A DNA stretch of 15,636 nucleotides, from the NCBI GenBank assembly GCA_949289625.1, contig CASEPH010000024.1, positions 1 to 15,636 on the forward strand, written 5' to 3'. Numbering within the stretch: position 1 is the first letter of the stretch; each line of letters begins with the position of its first letter. The position numbers and the translations under genes were made by a program. The stretch comes from an uncultured Clostridia bacterium (GTDB lineage: Bacteria > Bacillota_A > Clostridia > Oscillospirales > Oscillospiraceae). Under the pieces are notes generated by a model that was not told the origin of the DNA, did no database searches, and saw only the letters and a list, made by a program, of their open reading frames with translations. Positions 6,516-14,800 of the stretch are shown here, in pieces.

Positions 6516-7687
6516 TTGATTACAATTCGGTCATATCCCAGCGGGTACAGAATATCGCTCCCTCGGGAATTCGCAAATTTTTTGACATTCTGGAAAACAT
6601 GACGGACGCCATCTCCTTGGGCGTTGGCGAACCGGATTTTCAGACGCCTTGGCATATTCGGGATGCCGGCATCTACTCCTTGGAAAAGGGCTTTACCAAG
6701 TATACATCCAACGCCGGCATGACGGATCTGCGGCGGGAAATCTGCAACTATCTGGAGCGGAGATTTGGCCTGAAGTACCATTATGACAATCAGGTGCTGG
6801 TGACGGTAGGCGGCAGTGAGGCCATTGATCTTGCCATTCGGTGTATCACCAATCCGGGAGACGAAATTCTGGTTCCGGAGCCCAGCTTTGTCTGCTACGG
6901 ACCCATTGCATCTTTGGCCTCCGGGGTCCCGGTGCCCATTCATCTGGTGGCGGATAATGAGTTTCGGCTCAGTCCGGAACAGCTGGAGGCGGCCATCACC
7001 CCCAAAACCAAGGCTCTGGTGATGCCCTATCCTTGCAATCCCACCGGGGGTATTATGGAAATGGAAGACCTGAAAAAACTGGTTCCCATTCTGAAAAAAC
7101 ATAACATCATCGTGATTTCCGATGAGATCTACGCGGAGCTGACCTATGGGCCACGGCACGTTTCTATGGCGAACATTCCGGAAATGTACGACCAGACCAT
7201 TGTGGTCAACGGCATGTCCAAGTGCTACTCCATGACGGGCTGGCGTCTGGGCTATGTCTGCGGACCTGAGCCTCTGATCGCACAGATGACTAAGATCCAT
7301 CAATACGCCATCATGTCCGCTCCTACCACCAGCCAATACGCAGCCATTGAAGCGCTGCGCAACGGCGACGAGGACATAGAGGCCATGAAGGAAGAATACG
7401 ACGGACGCCGGAGATATCTGGTTGACGGCCTGCGGAAGCTGGGGCTTTCCTGCTTTGAACCCAAGGGGGCCTTCTATGTATTCCCCTCGATTCAGTCCAC
7501 AGGCCTGTCCTCAGAGGAGTTCTGCGAGCAGCTGCTGATCCAGCAGAAGGTGGCCTGTATTGCCGGCAATGCCTTTGGAGAGAGTGGAGAAGGCTATGTG
7601 CGGATGTGCTATGCCGCCAGCATGGAGAATCTGCAGGAAGCCCTGCGGAGAATCGGTCTGTTCCTGGAAAGCCTGAAAAAGAACTAA
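6512..7687 (+). CDS. Class I/II pyridoxal-phosphate aminotransferase (aromatic/aspartate-type fold)
   Basis: A 391-residue fold-type I aminotransferase. Visible active-site features are YPCNPTGG (Asn176), SDEIY (Asp204, binds the PLP ring nitrogen; Tyr207), NGMSKCYSMTGWRLGY (Lys237 as the PLP Schiff-base lysine, Arg245 for phosphate) and GYVRMCYA (Arg364, the substrate carboxylate arginine). The N-terminal ISLGVGEPDF segment is also typical. All catalytic residues are present. It resembles the PatA/AraT-like aromatic or broad-specificity amino-acid aminotransferases, but substrate cannot be fixed from sequence alone. Its start overlaps the Lrp gene stop (ATGA) and has only a weak site (GAAAGG, 11 bases away), so coupling is likely. 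The regulator-aminotransferase pair suggests amino-acid catabolism or salvage controlled by its own substrate. Confidence 0.93.
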   Translation: MIDYNSVISQRVQNIAPSGIRKFFDILENMTDAISLGVGEPDFQTPWHIRDAGIYSLEKGFTKYTSNAGMTDLRREICNYLERRFGLKYHYDNQVLVTVGGSEAIDLAIRCITNPGDEILVPEPSFVCYGPIASLASGVPVPIHLVADNEFRLSPEQLEAAITPKTKALVMPYPCNPTGGIMEMEDLKKLVPILKKHNIIVISDEIYAELTYGPRHVSMANIPEMYDQTIVVNGMSKCYSMTGWRLGYVCGPEPLIAQMTKIHQYAIMSAPTTSQYAAIEALRNGDEDIEAMKEEYDGRRRYLVDGLRKLGLSCFEPKGAFYVFPSIQSTGLSSEEFCEQLLIQQKVACIAGNAFGESGEGYVRMCYAASMENLQEALRRIGLFLESLKKN

Positions 7688-7693
7688 AACGCC

Positions 7694-7726
7694 AGTATAA
7701 GGACATGTACGCCATGTCCTTATACT
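7694..7726 (+). promoter_or_regulatory. 14-bp perfect hairpin between aminotransferase and apgM-like gene
   Basis: AGTATAAGGACATG (7694-7707) pairs without mismatch with CATGTCCTTATACT (7713-7726) around a TACGC loop, starting seven bases after the aminotransferase stop. The following bases (TATATGAAC) are not a T-run on the plus strand, so it is at best a weak intrinsic terminator. It may instead be an mRNA-processing or 3'-end stabilising structure that sets different levels for the genes on either side. Confidence 0.7.
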
Positions 7727-7735
7727 TATATGAAC

Positions 7736-7741
7736 AAGGAG
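7736..7741 (+). promoter_or_regulatory. Ribosome-binding site deciding the apgM-like start
   Basis: AAGGAG lies six bases before ATG at 7748. The earlier in-frame ATG at 7730 has this site inside its own reading frame and no site upstream. Confidence 0.8.
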
Positions 7742-7747
7742 ACTGGT

Positions 7748-8998
7748 ATGAAATATATTTTGATCATCGGAGACGGCATGGCGGACAATCCTGTGTCGGA
7801 ACTGGGTGGAAAAACGCCACTGGAATATGCTTCGATTCCCAACATGGACCGCTTGGCAGCCCACGGAATCCTTGGGTCCACTGTGAACTGCCCGGAGGGG
7901 TTGCCGCCCGGCAGCGATACAGCCATATTGTCCATATTCGGTCAGGACCCACGACGGTGTTACACCGGCCGGTCTCCACTGGAAGCGGCTGCCTCCGGAA
8001 TTCAGCTGAATCCAGGTGACGTCAGCTATCGCTGCAATATGATTACTCTGGAGGATACGGCGGTACCCTATGCTGAAAAAAGGATCCTTTCCCACTCCGG
8101 CGGTTCCATTGATGGGGCAAGTTCCAAGAAACTGGTGGAGGATCTGTTTGCGGACCCGGAGTTTTCCGCGCTGGCCAAACAGGTGGGGATGCGGATATAT
8201 CCAGCGGACTCCTTCCGGCATATCGCGGTGCAAACCCAGGCGGATATTCAAGGCATTCGACTGATTCCGCCCCATGACCACCTAGGAGAGGTGATTGGAC
8301 CGCTTTTGCCCTCGGGCTGTGAAAACGCGGAAAAACTGCTGGCGCTGATGGAACTGTCTCATCGAGTATTGGATCAACATCCCATCAACCAGCAGCGCAG
8401 GAAGGACGGGCTTCTGCCAGCCAACGGCGTTTGGTTCTGGGCAGAGGGCAGCAGCGTTGCCCTGCAGAATTTTCCAGAGCAGTACGGACATCACGGGACT
8501 GTCATCTCTGCGGTGCCCCTGTGCCAGGGGATTGCGGCACTTACCGGCCTTTCCTTCACGGAGGTGGAGGGTGCCACTGGAGAACTGGAGACCAATTACG
8601 AGGGGAAAGTGGAGGCTGCACTGGCAGATCTGCAAAAGGCGGGTAATGATTTTACAGCCATTCATGTAGAGGCTCCCGATGAATGCACCCACAACGGAGA
8701 TCTTCCGGGTAAGCTGCAGGCCATCGAATGGCTGGACAGCAGGGTCGTGGGACCCTTGACAGCATCGCTGGAACGGCAGGGAACGGATTATCGAATTTTG
8801 ATTCTTTCCGATCATAAAACGCTGATGTCCACCAGAGGCCACGACGGAGACCCGGTGCCATTTTTGTTGTACGACAGTACCAATCCGGAGGGAAGCGGTC
8901 TGAGCTATACGGAGAAAAACGGCCTCCAGGGTCCTATGCTGGAAGCTGGGACGGCTCTGATGGGCTTGCTCTTTGAAAAGGGGGCCCAGGATGCATAA
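7748..8998 (+). CDS. ApgM-type cofactor-independent phosphoglycerate mutase or proposed homoserine kinase
   Basis: A 416-residue member of the alkaline-phosphatase superfamily, in the archaeal-type (ApgM) branch that shares the phosphoglycerate mutase fold. Metal-binding and catalytic features are visible: GDGMAD at residues 8-13 (Asp9), the nucleophile segment PPGSDTAILS (Ser56-Asp57), HVEAPDECTHNGD, ILSDHKT and GHDGDPVPF. Known members interconvert 3- and 2-phosphoglycerate in glycolysis. A closely related subgroup (TIGR02535, from memory) is annotated as a proposed homoserine kinase, because it occurs in genomes with threonine synthesis but no ThrB, so two roles are possible here. The start at 7748 is fixed by AAGGAG. 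Its end overlaps the DUF1015 gene by eight bases. Clostridia often carry a separate canonical phosphoglycerate mutase, which would favour the second role. Confidence 0.85.
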   Translation: MKYILIIGDGMADNPVSELGGKTPLEYASIPNMDRLAAHGILGSTVNCPEGLPPGSDTAILSIFGQDPRRCYTGRSPLEAAASGIQLNPGDVSYRCNMITLEDTAVPYAEKRILSHSGGSIDGASSKKLVEDLFADPEFSALAKQVGMRIYPADSFRHIAVQTQADIQGIRLIPPHDHLGEVIGPLLPSGCENAEKLLALMELSHRVLDQHPINQQRRKDGLLPANGVWFWAEGSSVALQNFPEQYGHHGTVISAVPLCQGIAALTGLSFTEVEGATGELETNYEGKVEAALADLQKAGNDFTAIHVEAPDECTHNGDLPGKLQAIEWLDSRVVGPLTASLERQGTDYRILILSDHKTLMSTRGHDGDPVPFLLYDSTNPEGSGLSYTEKNGLQGPMLEAGTALMGLLFEKGAQDA

Positions 8999-10220
8999 CT
9001 GCTTTCACGCGGCAGACATTTTGCTGCCGGAAAAAGTCTCCATGAAGAAGTGGGCCTGCGTGGCCTGCGATCAGTTTTCCTCTCAGCCCGAGTATTGGAA
9101 TCAGGTGGAACAGTTTGTGGGGGATGCACCATCTACACTGCATCTCATCATTCCGGAGGCCTATCTTAAGCAGGGAAAAACGGAGGGGCGGCTGGAACGG
9201 ATTCATCAAACCATGGAGCAATACCTTCAGGCCAAGCTGTTCCGAACCTACCGGCGGAGTTTCATCTATCTGGAACGCACGTTGGAGGACGGATCTATTC
9301 GTCATGGCCTAGTGGGTCAGATTGATCTGGAGGAATACGATTTTGATCCGGCTTCGGGGGCCAAGATCCGGGCCACTGAGGGAACCGTCCGAGAACGCAT
9401 TCCGCCCAGAATGAAGCTGCTGGAGGGAGCAAAGCTGGAGTTTCCCCATGTGCTGTTGCTCTGCGACGACAAGCAGGACCGGATCATGGAGGCCGCCCGT
9501 ATCGCCAAAGGAGATTTGGCCTATGACTTTGATCTGATGGAGGATGGGGGACATATTACTGGATGGATTGTCTCCGGCCTTGGTGTGGGGATCGTCAACA
9601 GTGCCGTCTCCGATTATATTTTGGAAACTGCCCAAGCGCAGCATGGCCAATCCCCTATGGCCTTTGCTGTGGGGGATGGGAACCACTCGCTGGCCTCCGC
9701 AAAGGCCTGCTGGGACGCCCTGAAGCCCACGCTTGCCCCCGCAGAGCAGTTGGAGCATCCTGCTCGTTACGCCCTGGTGGAGTTGGAAAATATTCACGAT
9801 CCAGCTATCACCTTTGCGCCGATCCATCGGGTATTGAAGGGAATTTCCCTTTCGGCCGTGGAAGCTGAACTGGCGAAAATCTCCGGGCCAAATGGGTATC
9901 CTATTACATTGGTTGCGGAGGGTACGGAAGAAACGGTATATCTGGATCGCAGCCTGAGCCCGCTGGCGGCAGGGATTTTACAGCCGCTGCTGGACCGGCT
10001 CCTGGAGGAATACGGCGGCAGCATTGATTATATCCATGGCGAAGATGTGGTTCGCAGCTTGGCCTCTGAGCCGGACACGGTGGGCTTGATTTTGCCTGGG
10101 ATGGAAAAAGATGCCCTGTTTCCTGGTGTGCTCCAGGGCGGCGTATTGCCTCGGAAGACCTTCTCCATGGGACACGCCAGAGAAAAACGGTACTATCTGG
10201 AAGGAAAGATGCGGCAATGA
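8991..10220 (+). CDS. DUF1015-family protein
   Basis: A 409-residue cytoplasmic protein of the DUF1015 family. I place the start at ATG 8991 (AAGGGGG six bases upstream); a longer version from TTG 8973 has no ribosome-binding site. Recognisable family segments are the N-terminal HAADILLPEK, IRATEGTVRERIPPR (residues 126-140), LLLCDDKQDRIM, and AVGDGNHSLASAKACWD (around residues 228-233). The last matches the DGHHR-like motif found in most relatives and in ParB/SerK-type proteins, but here it reads GDGNHS. No membrane segment or signal peptide is present. From memory, such genes often neighbour serine biosynthesis genes in Clostridia and a link to serine phosphorylation has been suggested, but I cannot verify this and assign no reaction. 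It overlaps both neighbours (apgM-like by eight bases, ispE by four), so it is translated as part of one unit. Confidence 0.85.
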   Translation: MHNCFHAADILLPEKVSMKKWACVACDQFSSQPEYWNQVEQFVGDAPSTLHLIIPEAYLKQGKTEGRLERIHQTMEQYLQAKLFRTYRRSFIYLERTLEDGSIRHGLVGQIDLEEYDFDPASGAKIRATEGTVRERIPPRMKLLEGAKLEFPHVLLLCDDKQDRIMEAARIAKGDLAYDFDLMEDGGHITGWIVSGLGVGIVNSAVSDYILETAQAQHGQSPMAFAVGDGNHSLASAKACWDALKPTLAPAEQLEHPARYALVELENIHDPAITFAPIHRVLKGISLSAVEAELAKISGPNGYPITLVAEGTEETVYLDRSLSPLAAGILQPLLDRLLEEYGGSIDYIHGEDVVRSLASEPDTVGLILPGMEKDALFPGVLQGGVLPRKTFSMGHAREKRYYLEGKMRQ

Positions 10221-11074
10221 TTGAACTGACCATGAGTGCCCATGCCAAGCTGAATCTGACGCTGGACGTAATTGGAAAGCGGGCCGACGGATACCATGAT
10301 CTCTCCATGGTCATGCAGGAGATTTCTTTAGGGGATACGGTTACGATCCAGCTGGAAACTGGGAACCCCTGGGCAGTCTTTTGTGACGCAGGGGAGATTC
10401 CCTGTGACGACAGCAACTTGGCGGTCAAGGCTGCCCGGCTATTTTTTGATGCGGCAAACATAGATTGTGGCGGATATGCTGTCACCCTTCAAAAACGCAC
10501 ACCCTCCTGCGCTGGGATGGGCGGTGGCAGTGCAGACGGGGCAGCGGTGCTTCGACTGCTCTATGACCACTATGGGGCCCCTTTTCCGGAAGAAGAGCTG
10601 TACCGTTTGGCAGAGCAGACCGGGGCGGACGTTCCTTTTGCGCTTTTTGGCGGAACGGCACTGGCGGAGGAAAAGGGCCAGATTCTCCAACGATTGCCGA
10701 ATATGCCGGCTTGCGCTATCGTGTTATGTAAACCATCATTTCCTGTTTCCACACCGGAGCTGTTTCGGGAGATTGACAGACAGGAGATCCGGGTCCGTCC
10801 GGATACGGCCGGGATGATCCGGGCACTGGAGGAGAGCCGACTGGACCAGGTGGCGCAGCGCCTCTGCAATGTCTTTACGCCGGTCATTTCTGAAAAACAT
10901 CCCGAGCTTAACAAAATTGGAGCCGTTTTGAAAGCAAACGGTGCCCTTGGGGTTTCTATGACCGGTTCTGGTCCCACCATGTTTGGGATTTTCACTGATT
11001 CGGCGGCAGCGCAAAAAGCATATTCCATTCTGAAACAGGAGTATATTGATACTTTTTTGACAGAACCTGTTTAA
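10217..11074 (+). CDS. ispE: 4-diphosphocytidyl-2-C-methyl-D-erythritol kinase
   Basis: A 285-residue GHMP-superfamily kinase of normal IspE length. It phosphorylates CDP-methylerythritol with ATP in the MEP pathway to isoprenoid precursors. The hallmarks are present: AHAKLNLTLDVIGKRADGYHDL at the N terminus (catalytic Lys11), the ATP-binding glycine loop CAGMGGGSADGAAV (residues 98-111), QTGADVPFALFGG with the catalytic acid Asp138, and the C-terminal GHMP motif SMTGSGPTMFGIF. The start overlaps the DUF1015 stop as ATGA, with AAGGA eleven bases upstream. It is the last gene before a strong intrinsic terminator. Its presence implies the non-mevalonate route for isoprenoids. Homologues are usually found next to spoIIR in Clostridia (recalled), which agrees with the order here. 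Confidence 0.96.
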   Translation: MIELTMSAHAKLNLTLDVIGKRADGYHDLSMVMQEISLGDTVTIQLETGNPWAVFCDAGEIPCDDSNLAVKAARLFFDAANIDCGGYAVTLQKRTPSCAGMGGGSADGAAVLRLLYDHYGAPFPEEELYRLAEQTGADVPFALFGGTALAEEKGQILQRLPNMPACAIVLCKPSFPVSTPELFREIDRQEIRVRPDTAGMIRALEESRLDQVAQRLCNVFTPVISEKHPELNKIGAVLKANGALGVSMTGSGPTMFGIFTDSAAAQKAYSILKQEYIDTFLTEPV

Positions 11075-11086
11075 TTGTCAAAATTT

Positions 11087-11134
11087 CCGTCCATACTGTA
11101 ATCATTCCGATTACATATGGACGGTGATTTTTTT
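11087..11134 (+). terminator. Intrinsic terminator after ispE, overlapping the spoIIR ribosome-binding site
   Basis: CCGTCCATA (11087-11095) pairs with TATGGACGG (11116-11124), and TGTAATC (11097-11103) with GATTACA (11109-11115). A single bulged C interrupts the 16-pair stem, and the loop is ATTCC. A run of seven T (11128-11134) follows closely. It starts 12 bases after the ispE stop. The right arm ends at the GGTGA that may serve spoIIR, so readthrough transcripts would hide that site. Confidence 0.9.
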
Positions 11135-11786
11135 GAATAAACAATCGACAATGCGGGTCATCGAACTGGTCCTGCTTGTGGGGCTGGCTCTGTTTTTTGC
11201 CCTGTGTACGTCTCTGGAACGGCAGCAGCAAAGCATCTCTGATGCGTTGATTCGGCTTCATGTGGTGGCAAATTCCGACAACGAGGAAGATCAGGCGGTT
11301 AAGCTGCTGGTTCGGGACGCTGTGCTGGAACAAGCCCAGGCTCTGCTGGAACAGGCGGATTCCAAGGAATCGGCTCAGATCATTCTAACCCAGCACCTTG
11401 ACGAACTTGAACAGGCTGCAAACCGTGTTTTAACGGAGAAATGCAGTGGACAATGTGCAGTGGTAACACTAAACCGGGAGCTTTTTGGAACAAGAAACTA
11501 TGACGGATTTTCCCTTCCGGGGGGCTACTATGATGCCCTGCGGGTCAGTATCGGCAGCGGAGAGGGGCGTAACTGGTGGTGTGTTGTCTATCCGCAGATT
11601 TGTACGGCAGCGACCTCAGCCCAAAGAGATACCGTGGCGGTTATGGGCGGTATGGATCAGGAGGAATTGGCCATTCTGAAAGGGGAAACCCCGGAATATC
11701 AGCTGAAATTCCGGATGATCGAACTGCTGGAAGACTTGTTGGGGTGGTTTCGCGGCGGTGATGAAGGAATTCCTGTTTCCGGATGA
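11133..11786 (+). CDS. spoIIR: Stage II sporulation protein R
   Basis: SpoIIR is made in the forespore and acts across the septum to activate SpoIIGA, which cleaves pro-sigma-E in the mother cell. The protein has a hydrophobic N-terminal anchor or export signal (VIELVLLVGLALFFALCTSL), then the family hallmarks IRLHVVANSDNEEDQAVKLLVRDAVL and LPGGYYDALRVSIGSGEGRNWWCVVYP. The start is uncertain. TTG 11133 has GGTGA (11123-11127) five bases upstream and gives 217 residues. ATG 11151 has no clear site but gives a compact 211-residue protein. GTG 11124 would lie inside the terminator stem. I do not see a clear sigma-F promoter. It is a normal-length, intact gene, and it places the organism among endospore formers or their recent descendants. 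The stop overlaps an ATG that is probably not the addB start. Confidence 0.93.
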   Translation: MNKQSTMRVIELVLLVGLALFFALCTSLERQQQSISDALIRLHVVANSDNEEDQAVKLLVRDAVLEQAQALLEQADSKESAQIILTQHLDELEQAANRVLTEKCSGQCAVVTLNRELFGTRNYDGFSLPGGYYDALRVSIGSGEGRNWWCVVYPQICTAATSAQRDTVAVMGGMDQEELAILKGETPEYQLKFRMIELLEDLLGWFRGGDEGIPVSG

Positions 11787-11811
11787 CAGTCAGGAAGAAA
11801 TGTGGTACAAT
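11783..11811 (+). promoter_or_regulatory. Sigma-A promoter for addAB inside the spoIIR 3' end
   Basis: ATGACA (11783-11788, five of six matches to TTGACA) is followed after 17 bases by TACAAT (11806-11811, five of six), and TG one base before the -10 (11803-11804) forms an extended -10. Transcription would start near 11818, about 22 bases before the addB start at 11840. It lets addAB be expressed in vegetative cells independently of spoIIR. Confidence 0.7.
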
Positions 11812-11839
11812 GTGTCCAAACCGAAGTGGAGATGATGGG

Positions 11840-14800
11840 ATGCTGACATTGATCACAGGCCGGGGAAAATCCGGAAAAACTACTCGTTTGCTCGAGATGG
11901 TCAGAGATTGCCCGGCCCAGGGAATGGCCCAGCGAATTTTGATCGTACCGGAACAGCTGAGCCATCAGACAGAACGGCTTCTAAGCGCCACATGCGGCGA
12001 CGGCATCAGCTTTGTTTCCGAAGTTTTGAGTTTCACACGGCTTCAGGACCGGGTTTGTTCAATTTATGGCGGCGGGGCTACCAAAATTCTGGATCAGGGA
12101 GGCCGAATTTTGACGGCCCGGCTGGCTTTGTCCAGCGTTTTATCCAGACTGAAGGTCTTTGCTCCGGCAGCGGCCCGGTCAGAATTTTTGCAAAAAATTG
12201 TGGCCATTATTGATGAATTCAAATCCTATGATGTTTCTCCCGAACAGCTTTTTGCAGCGTCCCGAAACAGCGAGAATTTGTTTGCCCAAAAGCTGCAGGA
12301 GCTGGGCACGATTTTGAGCGCGTACAACGCAGTTATGGCCCGTGGGTGCTGCGATCCAAGGGACAAACTGACTTTTTTGCGTCAGCAGCTTTATGATACG
12401 GATTATGCGGAGCATAGATATTTCTTTGTGGACGGTTTCTCGGATTTTACCGCACAGGAGCTTCATGTGTTGGAGGCCCTGTTGCGCCAAAGTCCCCACG
12501 TGGTGGTCACGGTTCCTTGGGAAAATTGCGACCAGGAGATCTTTTCCACTGGGTGGGAAACGGTGGAGCGGCTACTGCGCATGGCAAAGGGACTGGGGCA
12601 GAAAACCGAAATGATCGTTGTGGATCACCGCCGAGACCTTCCACCGGAACTTACATATCTGGAACAAAATCTGTTTGCTCGGCAAGGGGCGCCTTATTCT
12701 GGGACCTGCGACGGAATTCGATTACTTTCAGCTCATGATCTATTGGAGGAGTGCCGGCACTGTGCTTCGGAACTGCGTCGCCTGGCTATGTCTGGCCTGC
12801 GGTGGCGTGATATGGCGGTGGCGGCAGGGAATATCGCAGAATATGGCTCCCTGATGGAGGAGATATGCCGGGATTATGGGATCCCGCTATACACGGGGAT
12901 CAAGGCACCGCTGACGGCTCATCCGGCAGCGGCATTTGTGCTTTGCGCCATGGAGGCTGCTCTGGAAGGGATGGACACAGAGACAGTGCTGGCATATTTG
13001 AAAACAGGATACAGCGGCATTACCGCTGACGATTGCGACCGTGTGGAGAATTACAGCTATGTCTGGAAGATCCGCGGACAAAAATGGGCGTCGGTTTGGA
13101 CCGAGCATCCGGAGGGCTATGACCGAACGGTCACTACGGAGGTGCAGGAGGAACTTGACGCCCTCAACAAAGCAAAAGATCAGGCACTGGAACCCTTATT
13201 TCACCTGCGGACTGCCCTGAAAACCGGCGGAAACGTCAAAGAACAGATCATGGGCGTCTATCGTTTCTTGGAGGAGACAGAGCTATTCTCTCAGATTAAC
13301 GAACAAATTCGGCAATTTTCAGACGAGGGGCAGCAGGAAGCGGCCCAGGAAACGGCGCAGATCTGGAATACTTTGATGCAATGTCTCCAACAGATTGTAT
13401 CTGTTTTGGGGGAACTTTCCATCAAAGGCGGGGAGCTTCTCAAAATTTTTCGTTTGGCGCTGGAACAGTACGAGGTGGGAACCATCCCTGCGGTGCTGGA
13501 TGCGGTCCATTTTGGAAGCGTGGATTCTCTTCGCGGTATGGAACCAAAAATCCTGTTTGTTTTGGGCTGCGAGGAGGGGAGTATTCCCCCTAGACCGGAA
13601 ACCGGAAGTCTACTCTCCGAACAGGAGCGGATGGTTTTGCGGGATCAGCTGCATATCGCTCTTGCGCCGGACAGCTTCCGCTCCATGGAGAAACAGCTGT
13701 TTCTCGTTTACTGCGCCTTTACCGCGCCATCTTGTCGGCTGTACATCTCCTATACGGAAGATGCAGAGCAGGAGCATGCGCCGTCTTTTTTGCTGGAACG
13801 GATTTTGACCCTGTTTCCAGAGGTGTCTGTTCAGCGTTTTTCCCTGCGTCCCTGGGAACATATGACTCCGGAGATGCTGGCAGAACTATTTTTTATCGCG
13901 GAACAGAACGGCAGGACCGGTCTCCATGATTCGATTCGGCAAACGGCACCGCACTGCAAAGCGCTGGAGGATCACATCATTGCGGCGGAAACTGCCGCAC
14001 TTCCAAGAGATTTGATTGTACCGGAGCAATTTACGAAAAAGCTGTTTGGTCTGCCGGTAAAACTGACCGCTTCTAGGCTGGACAGTCTTGGAAACTGCCC
14101 CTTAAGCTTTTTCCTCAATTATGGATTGAAGGCCAGGCCTAGAAAAGAGGCGGTTTTTGATGCCACGGAGTTCGGAACATTCCTGCATTACGTGATGGAA
14201 CACACTGTGGATCAAATGGTCCAAACCCTGCCACCCAGCGCTTCTGAAAGCCATAGGCTGGTCCAGCAGTATATGGCCCCGTATTTGGAGACCAGACTTC
14301 GAGATACCGAAATTTTATCGGACCGCCAGAAATATATTTTTGAACGGAATGGTGTAGAGGTTGAGCAGCTGCTGCTGGGAATCGCACAGGAATTTGCTGC
14401 GTCTGATTTTCGTCCCTGTGCCTACGAGCTTCAGTTTGGAAATGGGAAAAAGCTGGAAGGCGTTTCCGTGTCCGGCAGCCTGGGGGAGGGCGTCCTGGAG
14501 GGAACCGTGGATCGTGTTGACGTCTGGAAGGACCGGGAACAGGAATACTTTCGAATCATCGACTATAAGAGCGGATCCGGCACAAAGTTTGACTATACAA
14601 AGCTCTATGGCGGCCTGGGTATGCAGCTGATGCTGTATCTGTTTACGCTGGCCAGGGTTGGGATTCCCGGGGTGTCGGAGCATCCTGTGCCGGCAGGAGC
14701 GCTGTATTATCCTGCCCATAAGCTCATGAAATCTTCGAAACATCCCATCAAAACAGATCGGGAGGAACAGACTCTTCGCAAAGATGATATCAAATGTACA

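Noticed and set aside
6389..7336. 315-residue minus-strand ORF opposite the Lrp and aminotransferase genes
   Set aside because: Antisense shadow of two genes with intact catalytic and fold motifs; His-rich and without a plausible start site.
8973..8990. TTG start for the DUF1015 protein
   Set aside because: No ribosome-binding site before it, while ATG 8991 has AAGGGGG six bases upstream and matches the family's start.
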